A stretch of DNA of 64,000 nt from Streptococcus chenjunshii (GTDB taxonomy: Bacteria > Bacillota > Bacilli > Lactobacillales > Streptococcaceae), in assembly GCF_003086355.1 (NCBI RefSeq), contig NZ_CP031733.1, positions 124,001-188,000 of the forward strand, written 5' to 3'. Shown one piece after another: positions 1 through 9,254 of the stretch (position 1 is the stretch's first letter; each line of letters opens with the position of its first letter). The notes beneath the pieces were generated by a model. That model was given only the letters and a program-made list of their open reading frames with translations, made no database searches and was not told where the DNA came from. Position numbers and translations under genes: made by a program.

Positions 1-728
1 TTCTTAGAATTGAATCCTATTTAAAGAGTCTGCTTTTAGTCAGGCAAAAACTGATAGAAGCTGGAACCTATCCTTTACTGCTTCTGAGCTTTTTAGTTCT
101 GTTAATGCTAGGCCTAAAAAACTATTTGCTTCCGCAGCTTGAAGAGAATAATTTTGCCAGTCAGATTCTAAATCATTTTCCGGTATTTTTGGTATCGCTA
201 ATGTTTATTTCAGTAGTACTTGCTTTAATTGTTTATCTCTTCGCTCAGCGTTTGCCGCGGATAAGATTTGTGGCGTGGCTGAGCCGTCTGCCTTTACTAG
301 GAAACTATATCCGTCTTTATTTGACTGCTTATTATGCACGTGAATGGGGAAATTTAGTCGGTCAGGGAATCGAACTGACCCAAATTGTACAGATTATGCA
401 AAATCAGAAAGCTCGATTATTCAGTGAGTTAGGAATTGATATGGAAGAAGGATTAATTTCAGGAGAAGAATTCCATACCAAGGTTCTGGATTACCCTTTC
501 TTTTGCAAAGAGCTAAGTCTGATAATTGAATATGGAGAAGTAAAATCTAAACTGGGAAAAGAACTGGAGATTTATGCTCAGGAAACTTGGGAAGCATTCT
601 TTAACCAGCTTATAAAAATAACACAGATTATTCAGCCTATCGTTTTTATTGCTGTTGCCTTGATGATTGTGATGATCTATGCAGCTATGCTGCTGCCAAT
701 GTATCAAAATATAGGAGGGAATTTTTAA
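1..728 (+). CDS. comGB: ComGB/ComYB, competence pilus membrane platform protein (5'-truncated by window)
   Basis: Inner-membrane platform protein of the competence pseudopilus (type II secretion GspF family), which together with the ComGA ATPase assembles ComGC fibres for DNA uptake. The reading frame is open from base 3, so the gene starts outside the window; an internal ATG at 105 is not the real start. Hydrophobic segments lie near the left edge, at about nt 180-250, and at the C-terminus (about nt 625-700), as expected for the second GspF repeat. The stop codon directly abuts the ATG of comGC, which supports translational coupling in the operon. Identification rests on topology plus the following comGC-comGG genes. 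Confidence 0.9.
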   Translation, partial: LRIESYLKSLLLVRQKLIEAGTYPLLLLSFLVLLMLGLKNYLLPQLEENNFASQILNHFPVFLVSLMFISVVLALIVYLFAQRLPRIRFVAWLSRLPLLGNYIRLYLTAYYAREWGNLVGQGIELTQIVQIMQNQKARLFSELGIDMEEGLISGEEFHTKVLDYPFFCKELSLIIEYGEVKSKLGKELEIYAQETWEAFFNQLIKITQIIQPIVFIAVALMIVMIYAAMLLPMYQNIGGNF

Positions 729-1055
729 ATGAAAAAAATATTAATAGCCATAAAAGAAGGTAAAGCACCAAGTTTTACTCTGCTTGAAATGTTATTTGTT
801 TTACTCATCATCAGTGTTTTACTTTTGTTGTTTGTTCCAAATTTAGCTAAACAAAAAGATAAAGTTAACAATACCGGAAATGCTGCTGTTGTCAAAGTGG
901 TTGAGAGTCAGGCTGAACTTTATGAATTAAACGAGAATGCACCGGCAACGCTAAGCAAATTAGTCGCCGAAGGCAGTATCAGTGCAAAACAGCAGAAGGC
1001 TTACAATGACTATTATGCAAAAAATTCTAAAGAAACACGTCGTATCGCAAATTAA
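729..1055 (+). CDS. comGC: ComGC/ComYC, major competence pseudopilin
   Basis: Major subunit of the transformation pilus. The 108-aa protein has a short basic leader, then the prepilin peptidase motif SFTLLEMLFVLLII at about residues 15-28, with cleavage expected before Phe16, the Glu at +5, and a single N-terminal hydrophobic helix followed by a charged helical region, all typical of class 3 pseudopilins. It starts one base after the comGB stop and overlaps the start of comGD. In streptococci this operon is driven by the competence sigma factor ComX; that promoter would lie upstream of the window. Confidence 0.93.
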   Translation: MKKILIAIKEGKAPSFTLLEMLFVLLIISVLLLLFVPNLAKQKDKVNNTGNAAVVKVVESQAELYELNENAPATLSKLVAEGSISAKQQKAYNDYYAKNSKETRRIAN

Positions 1056-1461
1056 AGGATTTACACTTTTGGAGAGTTTACTGACTCTTTCTGTGACTGT
1101 CTTTTTGATAATTAGCTTTTCAGGGACAGTAAACGGGGTCTTACGTAAAGTTCAGGAACAATTATTTTTTTTAAATTTCGAATACATATTTAGGGACACA
1201 CAAAAACTGAGTTTGGCTAATCATCAGCAAATGATGTTAACTGTTTCTGATAAGGAAGTCAGCAATGGTGTTACCGCTCTGGCATTGCCAGAAAGCATCA
1301 GTCCCCAGGCGAATTACCGTCTTCTTTTTGATCAGGAGGGAGGTAATTCGTCTTTAGCTAAACTTATTTTTAAAACTGCTGATAAAACAGTCACTTATCA
1401 GCTGTATTTAGGGAGTGGTAATTATAAAAAAGTTGAGACTACGGGCCTATATTCTCCTTGA
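1006..1461 (+). CDS. comGD: ComGD/ComYD, minor competence pseudopilin
   Basis: Minor pseudopilin of the competence pilus. Residues about 16-40 hold the prepilin signature GFTLLESLLTL followed by a hydrophobic helix. An in-frame ATG exists at 982, but 1006 is preferred because an AGAAGG stands about 7 nt upstream; ATG 1015 is also possible. The gene overlaps the comGC 3' end by about 50 nt and the comGE start by about 45 nt, the compact overlapping arrangement typical of comG operons. Confidence 0.87.
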   Translation: MTIMQKILKKHVVSQIKGFTLLESLLTLSVTVFLIISFSGTVNGVLRKVQEQLFFLNFEYIFRDTQKLSLANHQQMMLTVSDKEVSNGVTALALPESISPQANYRLLFDQEGGNSSLAKLIFKTADKTVTYQLYLGSGNYKKVETTGLYSP

Positions 1462-1708
1462 AAGTCTAATCTTTTTGGGGGTTTTAGCTTTAATCAGCAA
1501 TCTTATTTTAGGCCAAATAGATGACAATAGGCGGCACATTGAAAGGAATTTGCATCGGCAGGAAGTTTTGCAGACGGCTGCTATGGCTGTCCAAACCAAA
1601 CAAGATCAGCTGAACTTAAATGGCATTCATATTAAAATTTCTAGGGATGGTAACCATATTTATGTCTATGAAAATGAACAAGAAATTCTGCGTGCTGAAA
1701 AATTTTAG
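1415..1708 (+). CDS. comGE: ComGE/ComYE, minor competence pseudopilin
   Basis: Small (97 aa) minor pseudopilin. It begins with a basic stretch and a hydrophobic segment containing AYILLESLIFLGVLALI, a degenerate type IV prepilin signature with the invariant Glu. The gene overlaps both comGD and comGF. ComGE is poorly conserved, so the call relies on size, the N-terminal motif and its place between comGD and comGF. Confidence 0.8.
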   Translation: MVIIKKLRLRAYILLESLIFLGVLALISNLILGQIDDNRRHIERNLHRQEVLQTAAMAVQTKQDQLNLNGIHIKISRDGNHIYVYENEQEILRAEKF

Positions 1709-2120
1709 AGTTCGGAGTTTTACCCTTTTAGAGTGTATTATAGCCCTTTTTGTGATATCAGGATCTGTTCTTGTCTATGAGGCTTTGACAGCATCATTAA
1801 GTACTAATATCCGCTATCTATCTGATAATTATCAAGAAAACTGGCTTCTGTTTTCGCAGCAGTTGCATACAGAGTTGGCTGGGAGCCAATTAGAGAAAGT
1901 TGAAGGCAACAAGCTTTATATAAGCAGGGATGGGCAGCAACTAGCTCTAGGGCAATCTAAAGCAGACGATTTTCGGAAGACAAATGCTGATGGACGCGGT
2001 TACCAGCCGATGCTATTCGGATTAGCTGACAGCCATATCAGCCGAGAAAGCAATATAGTAACAATAAGACTGACCTTTAAAAATGGTTTGAAAAGGAGTT
2101 TTATTTATGCTTTTACATAG
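1692..2120 (+). CDS. comGF: ComGF/ComYF, minor competence pseudopilin
   Basis: Minor pseudopilin, about 142 aa from a GTG start at 1692, which places the prepilin motif SFTLLECIIALFVISG at residues 9-24. The frame stays open upstream to 1620, with ATGs at 1620, 1647, 1659 and 1665, but those starts would add a non-pilin leader inside comGE; 1665 is the only reasonable alternative. It overlaps comGE by 17 nt and comGG by 14 nt. Confidence 0.82.
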   Translation: MLKNFRVRSFTLLECIIALFVISGSVLVYEALTASLSTNIRYLSDNYQENWLLFSQQLHTELAGSQLEKVEGNKLYISRDGQQLALGQSKADDFRKTNADGRGYQPMLFGLADSHISRESNIVTIRLTFKNGLKRSFIYAFT

Positions 2121-2484
2121 GAAAGCTAAAGCAGGAGTTTTATTATATGCCCTACTTATGTCCGCGGTATTTTCACTCTTACTGCAATTTTATCTTAACC
2201 GAACAGTTGCTGCAGAGCGCCAATATCAGGCACAAAACACAGCCAGCCAAGCCTTTTTGATGGCAGAACTTACCCGCGATTTGGCTGATTCGGGCTCAGG
2301 GACAGTAATTTTTACTCAAGGCAAAACCAGCTATAAACAGGAAGCTGGGAAACTGGAAATTCAAGTTCAGATGGCTAATGGAAAACAATACCATTATTAT
2401 TTTCTTTACAAGAAGCAGTCTGATAAGGAACAAAAAACAGAGTTGCCCGAAACGCCTGGAGAAGAGAATAATGAAGCGAATTAA
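2107..2484 (+). CDS. comGG: ComGG/ComYG, minor competence pseudopilin
   Basis: Last pseudopilin-like gene of the operon, 125 aa. One N-terminal hydrophobic segment (about residues 9-29) is preceded by basic residues (HRKAKAG); the rest is soluble and ends in an acidic Glu-rich tail. ComGG lacks the Phe-Thr-Leu-Leu-Glu signature in many streptococci, so its absence is not unusual. Assigned by position after comGF, size and topology. Confidence 0.8.
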   Translation: MLLHRKAKAGVLLYALLMSAVFSLLLQFYLNRTVAAERQYQAQNTASQAFLMAELTRDLADSGSGTVIFTQGKTSYKQEAGKLEIQVQMANGKQYHYYFLYKKQSDKEQKTELPETPGEENNEAN

Positions 2485-2989
2485 ATGAAAAAAAGCAGTA
2501 AACAGAGCTGAAGTTAAAGAAACGTATTCTCAATATGAAAAGTTTGAAATCAGCACTCAGCAGCAGACAGCGCTTTGCTTATTTCTCTGAGCTCTTTGCC
2601 TTGACATAGGTTTTGACAAGTGATTTTCAAGTTTTAACAAAATTGCCAGACTTGGCGGAGCCAATGCTGCTTGCTTTTAAGAATATAAAAAGGGAATAAG
2701 AAATGAGTGAAGAGTCGCAAGTCAATTAGACTTGTAATGTACTTTTACGTCTCTTTCTAAAGCACTTACGTCTATTAGGATAGACTTGCTGAGCTAAGAG
2801 ATTTGCTTATATTCAGACAATATGAGTGATTTTAATAAGTATATGGTGAATAGAGGTGCTTGGATATTAAGTATTTCCAGAAATAGCTAATACTTGTAGC
2901 AGTATGGTTTAATACAGTAAGACAGCCGGAGGAATACGCAGACCTTTTCATCCATCATGATTTTTGATATCATAAATGCGGAGGAAATC
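2485..2989 (+). other. Intergenic gap between comGG and the comYH-type gene
   Basis: About 500 bases without a convincing gene; all frames are broken by stops. In related streptococci the methyltransferase gene usually follows comGG closely, so this stretch may be decayed or inserted DNA. It holds several imperfect repeats of the type ACGTCT and GACTTG between 2720 and 2800 but no clear terminator or promoter. Confidence 0.4.
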
Positions 2990-3946
2990 ATGAATTTTAA
3001 AAAAATTGAGACAGCTTATGAATTGGTTTTAGAGAATATCCAAATTATTGAAAATCAAATAAAAACTCACCTCTATGATGCCCTTATCGAACAAAATGCT
3101 TTCTACCTTGGCGCCAGCAGTACAGATCAGCAGGTTAATGACAACAATCAGCGCCTGCATCAGCTGAATTTGACAAAGGAAGAATGGCGCCGTGTTTTCC
3201 AATTTATTTTTATCAAGGCAGCCCAGACTGAACAGCTTCAGGCTAATCATCAATTTACACCGGATAGTATTGGCTTTATTCTGTTATTCTTAATAGAACA
3301 GCTGACAGCTTCAAATGAACTGGATGTTCTGGAAATTGGCAGTGGGACAGGAAATCTGGCAGCCACTCTGGTGAACAACAGTCAAAAAAAATTGGACTAT
3401 TTAGGTATAGAGATTGATGATTTGCTTATTGATTTAGCTGCCAGCACTGCAGAGGTTATGGATTTGTCTGTCCGTTTCTTACAAGAAGACGCTGTTCGCC
3501 CGCAGATTCTGAAAGCGAGTGATATTATCATCAGTGACTTACCCGTTGGCTTTTATCCCAACGATGAAATTGCCAAGAGATATCAAGTTGCGAGCCCTGA
3601 AGGCCATACCTACGCTCACCATTTGCTGCTGGAACAGTCGCTTAAGTATCTGAAAAAAGATGGCCTTGCTCTTTTTTTAGCACCGGGGAATTTGCTCACC
3701 AGTGATCAGAGCGGCTTGTTAAAAAATTGGCTGAAAGATTATGCTGATATTATTGCAGTGCTTACTCTGCCGGATTCTGTTTTTGGAAATCCTGATTATA
3801 CTAAGTCCATTTTTGTTTTACAAAAACAGACTGACCATAGGGCAGAAACATTCCTTTATCCATTGTCAAGTCTGCAGGATCAGAATATTCTCGCTGATTT
3901 TATTGAAAATTTCCAAAAATGGAAAATTGATAATATGCATTTATGA
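2990..3946 (+). CDS. ComYH-type class I SAM-dependent methyltransferase
   Basis: Predicted DNA/RNA adenine-type methyltransferase, about 318 aa. The SAM-binding motif I VLEIGSGTGNL lies near residue 112, followed by IEIDD as the acidic motif II region; SDLPVGFYP near residue 180 resembles the catalytic (N/D)PPY-type motif. Start 2990 is chosen over the upstream ATG at 2957 because GGAGG sits 5 nt before it. In S. mutans the homologue (comYH) is the last gene of the comY operon and matters for competence; here a 500-bp gap separates them. The substrate is unknown. Confidence 0.82.
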   Translation: MNFKKIETAYELVLENIQIIENQIKTHLYDALIEQNAFYLGASSTDQQVNDNNQRLHQLNLTKEEWRRVFQFIFIKAAQTEQLQANHQFTPDSIGFILLFLIEQLTASNELDVLEIGSGTGNLAATLVNNSQKKLDYLGIEIDDLLIDLAASTAEVMDLSVRFLQEDAVRPQILKASDIIISDLPVGFYPNDEIAKRYQVASPEGHTYAHHLLLEQSLKYLKKDGLALFLAPGNLLTSDQSGLLKNWLKDYADIIAVLTLPDSVFGNPDYTKSIFVLQKQTDHRAETFLYPLSSLQDQNILADFIENFQKWKIDNMHL

Positions 3947-3974
3947 AATTTTATGATAGAATAAAAATAGATTA

Positions 3975-3987
3975 TGAAAACGCTTCA
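3975..3987 (+). promoter_or_regulatory. Possible catabolite-responsive element before ackA
   Basis: The sequence TGAAAACGCTTCA, 11 bases before the ackA ATG and next to its ribosome-binding site, keeps the TGAAA and central CG of CcpA operators but is one base short of the 14-nt consensus. ackA is a known CcpA target in Firmicutes. Tentative. Confidence 0.35.
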
Positions 3988-3997
3988 GAGGTGAATT

Positions 3998-5191
3998 ATG
4001 TCAAAAACTATTGCAATCAATGCGGGGAGTTCGAGTCTTAAATGGCAGTTATATAATATGCCGGAGGAAGAAGTCATTGCTAAAGGGTTAATTGAGCGGA
4101 TTGGAATTGAGGATTCTGTTTCTACGGTTAAATTTAAAGGGCAAACGGAGACAGAAACGGTTGATATTGCTGATCATACTCAGGCTGTTAAGATTCTTTT
4201 GGATGACCTTATCCGTTTAAATATCATTTCGGATTATAAGGAAATCACAGGTGTTGGCCATCGGGTTGTAGCAGGCGGTGAATACTTCAAAGATTCGGCT
4301 CTGGTTGATGACAAGGTTATTGAGCAGGTTGAGGAGTTGGGGCTATTAGCTCCTTTGCACAATCCAGCTAATGCTGCGGGGATAAGAGCTTTTAAAGAGC
4401 TTCTGCCCGACATTACCAGCGTTGTAGTGTTTGATACAGCCTTTCATACAACGATGCCTGAAGTGGCTTACCGTTATCCTATTGCCAACCGGTACTATAA
4501 GGATTACAAAGTACGTAAATATGGAGCGCATGGAACTAGTCATCGGTATGTTGCTCAAGAAGCTGCGAAGATACTAGGTAAGCCGATTGAAGATTTAAAA
4601 CTGATTACTTGCCACATCGGGAACGGTGTTTCCATTACAGCGGTTGATGGAGGCAAATCGGTTGATACTTCAATGGGTCTAACTCCACTCGGCGGGGTAA
4701 TGATGGGGACGCGTTCTGGTGATCTAGACCCTGCAATTATACCTTTTTTGATTGACCGTGAACCAGAACTGGCTAATGCCGAGAAAATTCGGACTGTCTT
4801 TAACCGTGAATCAGGTCTGCTTGGGGTTTCAGGAAAATCAAGCGATATGCGTGATATTATTGCCGGACAAGAGGCTGGGAATCATGATGCTGGCTTAGCT
4901 TTTGATATGTTTGTTGATCGCTTAAAAAAGTATATTGGTCAGTATGTTGCCGTTTTAAATGGTGTTGATGCGATTGTCTTCACAGCTGGAATTGGAGAGA
5001 ATTCTCCTGAAGTTCGGGAATCAGTAATTTCGGGGATGACTTGGTTTGGTGCTGAGCTTGACTTAGAGAAAAATGCTTCCGGAGCAGAGGGGATTATTTC
5101 CAAAGAAGGTGCTGATGTGAAGGTTCTTGTTATTCCGACAGATGAGGAATTGGTTATCGCTCGTGATGTTGAGCGCTTTAAGAATCATTAA
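3998..5191 (+). CDS. ackA: Acetate kinase
   Basis: Cytoplasmic acetate kinase, converting acetyl phosphate and ADP to acetate and ATP, the last step of the phosphotransacetylase-acetate kinase route. At 397 aa it is the usual length. Family motifs are visible: N-terminal [20 protein letters not shown] (catalytic Asp region), GAHGTSHRY, the phosphate-binding CHIGNG, and [22 protein letters not shown] ribosome-binding site precedes the ATG. In many streptococci ackA follows the comYH-like gene, as here. Confidence 0.97.
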   Translation: MSKTIAINAGSSSLKWQLYNMPEEEVIAKGLIERIGIEDSVSTVKFKGQTETETVDIADHTQAVKILLDDLIRLNIISDYKEITGVGHRVVAGGEYFKDSALVDDKVIEQVEELGLLAPLHNPANAAGIRAFKELLPDITSVVVFDTAFHTTMPEVAYRYPIANRYYKDYKVRKYGAHGTSHRYVAQEAAKILGKPIEDLKLITCHIGNGVSITAVDGGKSVDTSMGLTPLGGVMMGTRSGDLDPAIIPFLIDREPELANAEKIRTVFNRESGLLGVSGKSSDMRDIIAGQEAGNHDAGLAFDMFVDRLKKYIGQYVAVLNGVDAIVFTAGIGENSPEVRESVISGMTWFGAELDLEKNASGAEGIISKEGADVKVLVIPTDEELVIARDVERFKNH

Positions 5192-5302
5192 GCTAATAGA
5201 AAAAATTAGGTAAGTGAGAGGATTGAAAAGTGTGCTGCTGAAAAAGTCACCTCAATGAAAATATCAACAAACAAACTGATAGAAAAGCAATAAAAACAAA
5301 AT

Positions 5303-5359
5303 AAAAAACGAACGATATAAACTTAGTCCTGTTTGACTAGTATAAAACGTTCGTTTTTT
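5303..5359. terminator. Bidirectional terminator after ackA
   Basis: Perfect 12-base inverted repeat AAAAAACGAACG / CGTTCGTTTTTT with a 33-base spacer. A-tracts and T-tracts flank the stem, so it could end both ackA and the leftward minus-strand gene. Confidence 0.7.
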
Positions 5360-5487
5360 ATTAGCTTGATTTTTCTTTCACAGGCTTTTTCAGTGGTCTC
5401 CTTTCCCTTTAGAAGGGGCAAGTGACGGTTTGCAGTGAGGAATGAAGGGAAAGAGAGCGGCAGGCTCTGGTTTTCCATAAAAGCCTC

Positions 5488-5928
5488 CTAAAGAAAAACA
5501 TGAAAGCTGTCAGTGTGCGGCGGAAGAACTGTCAAATCATAAAACTCGCCGCGGGCTTGTGAAAAGGCAAATACTTCCAGTACCTTGCGGCTTTCTTCTG
5601 TGGGGTAAATATCATACAGATAAGGATTTTTCTTGAGTAAGACATCCAATTTTTCCTTGCCAAGATGGCGAATTGTTCCTGTCAAAGAAATCATTTTTCG
5701 TTCCATAGAGCTTTTTCCTTGTGTCAGACCAGTGATTGATATAAAAGGCTTTTCTTGCAGCTGCTTGTAAAACGATTTTGAATTGGCGGTTAAGAAATAA
5801 ACTGTTTTGCCGTCTTCGTACATCATATCGATGACACGAGTTGCGGGATTGCCTTGAGGATCAACGGTTGCTGCAACAACTGAATGAATATCATCAACCA
5901 ATAAGGTCAAATAATCTGATGTCTGCAT
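5488..5928 (-). CDS. Pyridoxamine 5'-phosphate oxidase-family (split-barrel flavin-binding) protein
   Basis: About 146 aa, resembling FMN-binding split-barrel proteins of the PPOX group: residues about 15-60 contain VVAATVDPQGNPATRVIDMMYEDGKTVYFLTA, and later GTIRHLGKEK. The physiological substrate is unknown; such proteins may bind FMN, F420-like cofactors or haem. The start at 5928 (MQTSDY) is preferred over the ATG 12 bases upstream because GGAGG lies 5 nt before it. Single gene, facing away from ackA. Confidence 0.72.
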   Translation of the reverse strand: MQTSDYLTLLVDDIHSVVAATVDPQGNPATRVIDMMYEDGKTVYFLTANSKSFYKQLQEKPFISITGLTQGKSSMERKMISLTGTIRHLGKEKLDVLLKKNPYLYDIYPTEESRKVLEVFAFSQARGEFYDLTVLPPHTDSFHVFL

Positions 5929-6175
5929 ATTTTCCTCCATGTCTTTTGGTAAATAATCCCTCTGGAACAGGTCTAGCTCAGGGAGTATGATTTCAGGGGA
6001 AGGGCTGAAAGCTTTAGCTTGTTGGGGGATACTGATTGTGATAAAAGATTTTAAAGTATGGTCAAAGCAGTTTTCGTTCGAGTGAGAGTGGAATGCTGGT
6101 TGAAAAGTGCAGCTAATATTAATTTTGTTTTAGTTAGTAAGGTGAGATACTAATGCTGGAGAGCTTCAGATTATT

Positions 6176-6946
6176 TCAGAGCTCTTTGGCCTTAGCGATG
6201 GTTGCATCAATGCCTGATACGAGAGCAGCTGTAAAACCGCTTTTTTCAAGATCAAGGAGTCCAGCAATTGTAGTACCTCCAGGACTTGAAATGCTATCAA
6301 TTAAGTCATTCGGGCTGTCTGTTCCAAGCCATAAATTTTGGCTGCTGGCTAAAACTGTTTGTGTGATAATTTCCAGAGCTTGTTTTTTATTTAGACCGTA
6401 TTTGACACCGGCTTTAGCCAAAGCTTCAATAAAGAGGTAAACATACGCCGGACTGGATCCTGCTAAAGCAGTAAAGGTATCAAAATCTTTTTCAGGGAGC
6501 TCAAAAGTGGTACCAAAACAGTCTGTAATCGTTTTGGCGGTAGTCATTAATTGTTCAGAAACATGCTGGTTTCCACAGATGGCAGTTGTGCTTTTAAGAA
6601 TTTGTGCATTGAGGTTAGGCATGATGCGAATTAAAGGCAGATTGGGATTAGTCAGTGTGCTTAAGCGGTCCAGACTGACGCCGGCGGCCATTGACATCAA
6701 GGGCTTATCTATTTTTAGATGGGCCAGAACAGTCTCTATTATTTGCGGTTTAACACCTAGAATGATGAAATCAGCTTCATCGGCTAGTTCCTGATGTGAC
6801 TGGGCGGCTTTAACCCCTAATCTCTCAGCAGCGGCTTGACTGGTTTCAGGGTCGCGGTCTGAAATAATAACAGTGAATGGTTTGGCTTTCACACCCTTTA
6901 TGATGGCACTGGCCATTTTGCCAGCACCTATAAACCCGATTTTCAT
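6176..6946 (-). CDS. proC: Pyrroline-5-carboxylate reductase
   Basis: Catalyses the NAD(P)H-dependent reduction of pyrroline-5-carboxylate to proline. The 256-aa protein starts with a Rossmann fold, MKIGFIGAGKMASAI, and contains the ProC C-terminal signature region (FTALAGSSPAYVYLFIEALAKAGVKYGL and the conserved SPGGTTIAGL). It lies 11 bases downstream of pepA on the same strand, so the two are probably cotranscribed. Confidence 0.95.
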   Translation of the reverse strand: MKIGFIGAGKMASAIIKGVKAKPFTVIISDRDPETSQAAAERLGVKAAQSHQELADEADFIILGVKPQIIETVLAHLKIDKPLMSMAAGVSLDRLSTLTNPNLPLIRIMPNLNAQILKSTTAICGNQHVSEQLMTTAKTITDCFGTTFELPEKDFDTFTALAGSSPAYVYLFIEALAKAGVKYGLNKKQALEIITQTVLASSQNLWLGTDSPNDLIDSISSPGGTTIAGLLDLEKSGFTAALVSGIDATIAKAKEL

Positions 6947-6957
6947 AATTTATCTCC

Positions 6958-8022
6958 TTAGTATTTTTTAATTAAGTCAACAGTTGAACGGTCTAGTTTT
7001 TGAATAATGGCTTGCAGGAAGGCTTGAGCCTGCAGAAAATCATCCATAGCATAAAGGCTTTGATGTGAGTGGACATAACGGGCGCAGACGCCTATTGTTG
7101 TTGAAGGGATTCCGGAATTTTTGAGGTGAGCAGCCCCAGCATCTGTCCCCCCTTTGGCACAATAGTATTGGAAAGAAATTCCTGCTTCCTGTGCTGTACT
7201 GATTAGAAATTCCCGCATATTTTTCAGCATAATATGGCCAGGATCGTAAAAACGCAAAAGCGTTCCCTTGCCGATGGCTCCCTGTTCACCGTAGATATCA
7301 CCAGCAGGTGAGCAGTCGACAGCTAGAAAGATTTCAGGTTGAAAAAGATTTGTTGACACCTGAGCTCCGCGCAGTCCGACTTCTTCTTGCACATTAGCTC
7401 CGGCAATAAGTGTGTTGGGGAGCGGCTTATTTTTGATGGCTTCCAGCAATTCTGTGACCATGAGTATACCATAACGGTTATCCCAGGCTTTTGATATAAT
7501 ATTTTTTTGATTGGCGGTCAGAACCGCTTCTGACTGCGGAACAATAATATCGCCGGGCAGCAGTCCGTAGCTTTCTGCTTCCTCTCTATCAGTAAAGCCA
7601 GCGTCAAAAATCAGCTCCTCTATTTTGGGCAGATTAGAATTGTTGCTATTGCGCAGAAAATGAGGAGGCAAAGATCCCGAAATAACTGGGATGCTTTGTC
7701 CTGTTTGGGTGTAGAGTGTGAAACGCTGGGAGCTGACTACTAAAGGGTTCCATCCCCCGATGGCTACTGCTCGCAGTGTTCCGTCAGGCTGAATATGGCT
7801 GACCATAAAGCCGACTTCGTCCATATGCGCAGCGACCATAACTCGCGGGGCGTCTTGAACTATGCTGCTTTTGATGCCGAAGATGCCGCCAAGTCCATCG
7901 GTTTCTATCTGATCAACCAGAGGGGTCATTTTAGCACGCAGGAAGTCACGTACTGAGTGTTCATAGCCTGCTATAGCATCAAGTTCTGTCACTTCTTTTA
8001 TCTTCTGAAATAGGTTTGACAT
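6958..8022 (-). CDS. pepA: Glutamyl aminopeptidase PepA (M42 family)
   Basis: Metallo-aminopeptidase of family M42 that removes N-terminal Glu/Asp from peptides; cytosolic and oligomeric in lactic acid bacteria. The 354-aa protein shows the metal ligands and context AAHMDEVGF (about residue 67), AWDNRYG (bridging Asp), NVQEEVGLRGA (catalytic Glu pair), DCSPAGD and the late His of ARYVHSHQ. First gene of a likely pepA-proC pair, divergent from the 8084 gene. Confidence 0.95.
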   Translation of the reverse strand: MSNLFQKIKEVTELDAIAGYEHSVRDFLRAKMTPLVDQIETDGLGGIFGIKSSIVQDAPRVMVAAHMDEVGFMVSHIQPDGTLRAVAIGGWNPLVVSSQRFTLYTQTGQSIPVISGSLPPHFLRNSNNSNLPKIEELIFDAGFTDREEAESYGLLPGDIIVPQSEAVLTANQKNIISKAWDNRYGILMVTELLEAIKNKPLPNTLIAGANVQEEVGLRGAQVSTNLFQPEIFLAVDCSPAGDIYGEQGAIGKGTLLRFYDPGHIMLKNMREFLISTAQEAGISFQYYCAKGGTDAGAAHLKNSGIPSTTIGVCARYVHSHQSLYAMDDFLQAQAFLQAIIQKLDRSTVDLIKKY

Positions 8023-8083
8023 CTTATTTATTACCTCAATTCTTACTTTCTATTTTAGCATCTTTTGTGATAAAATAGAGGTT

Positions 8084-8368
8084 ATGAAATATAAAAAAGT
8101 TGTCCTTATTTCCAGTGTTGCTTTTTTAGGGCTGGGCAGTGCCTTTTTGCTTGGGGCTGCTCTGGTGAAACACAGGCAGATAAAACAGTACAGTCGTGCT
8201 CAAGCGGAGCTTCGGCGTTTTTTTGGCAGTTTAGGGGAAATAGAGGTTCTCTATATCAAGGAATTTGTTTCTGATAGTCAGGCTGTTCGCGGCGGTGTTG
8301 TCATGAGTGACGGTAAGAACTATTGTTTTATTTACCGTGACGGACAAGTTGAGTTTTGGGAAGAATGA
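8084..8368 (+). CDS. DUF4651-like small membrane-anchored protein
   Basis: 94 aa with an N-terminal membrane segment (about residues 7-27, VVLISSVAFLGLGSAFLLGA) and a small soluble domain. Such DUF4651 proteins sit between pepA and thioredoxin/ytpR genes in streptococci; function unknown. Here the next gene is ytpR directly, with only 65 bases between. The promoter probably lies in the 61-base divergent gap, where TAAAAT precedes the ATG. Confidence 0.7.
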   Translation: MKYKKVVLISSVAFLGLGSAFLLGAALVKHRQIKQYSRAQAELRRFFGSLGEIEVLYIKEFVSDSQAVRGGVVMSDGKNYCFIYRDGQVEFWEE

Positions 8369-8433
8369 CAAGTTGTCGTAAAGCAGCGTCAGATAAGAGA
8401 AATACAGCTATTTGTAACAGGAGAGATTAAATA

Positions 8434-9060
8434 ATGATTTTTACTTACAATAAAGAGCATGTTGGCGATGTGCTGATGGTGATTGTTAAGGACAGCAAAG
8501 GTGGTAAACTTGCTGCTGAGCGCAGAGGTCAGGCCGCACGTGTTTTTCTTTCTGAGACGGGAGAAACAGTTGCTTGGAATATCTTTGCAGTGTCTGAGTT
8601 AATAACTGTAAAAGGGAGCGGTCAGGTGACGCTGACTGATGAAGAGGTTGCGGTTTTAAACACTGTTCTTACAAATGAGGGTTTCACAGAAAGCTTGATT
8701 AATGATGCGGCACCTAAATTGGTGGTCGGTCAAATTACAGCCTTAACTCCTCATCCTAATAGCGACCATCTCAATATCTGTCAAGTTAAAGTCGGTACTG
8801 ACACCTCAATACAGATTGTAGCCGGGGCTCCTAATGCTGCTGTTGGTCTAAAGACAATCGTTGCTCTCTCAGGTGCTATGCTGCCAAATGGAGAACTTAT
8901 TTTTTCTGGGAGCCTGCGGGGAGAGAAAAGTTTTGGTATGATGTGTTCTCCGCGGGAATTATCACTGCCTAATGCTCCGCAAAAGCGCGGGATAATTGAG
9001 CTTTCTGATGTTGCTGTAGTCGGTGATGCTTTTGATAGGGCTAAACATTGGCAAGCTTAA
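8434..9060 (+). CDS. ytpR: YtpR-type tRNA-binding (EMAP/OB-fold) protein
   Basis: 208 aa. An N-terminal streptococcal extension of about 90 residues is followed by an OB-fold tRNA-binding domain, as in the N-terminus of PheRS beta: LVVGQITALTPHPNSDHLNICQVKVG and IVAGAPNAAVGLKTIVALSGAMLPNG, ending with SFGMMCSPREL. It probably binds tRNA or structured RNA; the exact role is unknown. An AGGAGA ribosome-binding site precedes the ATG. Confidence 0.88.
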   Translation: MIFTYNKEHVGDVLMVIVKDSKGGKLAAERRGQAARVFLSETGETVAWNIFAVSELITVKGSGQVTLTDEEVAVLNTVLTNEGFTESLINDAAPKLVVGQITALTPHPNSDHLNICQVKVGTDTSIQIVAGAPNAAVGLKTIVALSGAMLPNGELIFSGSLRGEKSFGMMCSPRELSLPNAPQKRGIIELSDVAVVGDAFDRAKHWQA

Positions 9061-9074
9061 GTTTTTGGCAGTAT

Positions 9075-9120
9075 AATCTGTTTCTGCAACCCGATATTGG
9101 GTTGCAGAAACAGATTTTTT
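9075..9120 (+). terminator. Strong Rho-independent terminator after ytpR
   Basis: Perfect 18-bp stem (arms 9075-9092 and 9099-9116) with a 6-base loop followed by a T-run. It isolates the ytpR unit from the sugar operon downstream. Confidence 0.92.
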
Positions 9121-9195
9121 TATTTTAGCGGATAATGGAATTTGCAAAACCGTAAAAAAATATGAAAAAAAATTAAAAAAAATGACAATATGCTA

Positions 9196-9224
9196 TTGAA
9201 TTCGCTTGCATAACGTGCTAAAAT
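9196..9224 (+). promoter_or_regulatory. Sigma-A promoter of the 9.2-kb sugar operon
   Basis: TTGAAT, a 17-base spacer, then TAAAAT, 30 bases before the ATG at 9255. The element matches the vegetative consensus well. Confidence 0.75.
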
Positions 9225-9254
9225 GAGGTTATAAAATAAGGAAGGTGACAAAAT

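Noticed and set aside
8369..8433. Thioredoxin gene expected between the DUF4651-like and ytpR genes
   Set aside because: Only 65 bases are present here; some streptococci have a thioredoxin gene at this place, but I cannot show it was lost from this strain.
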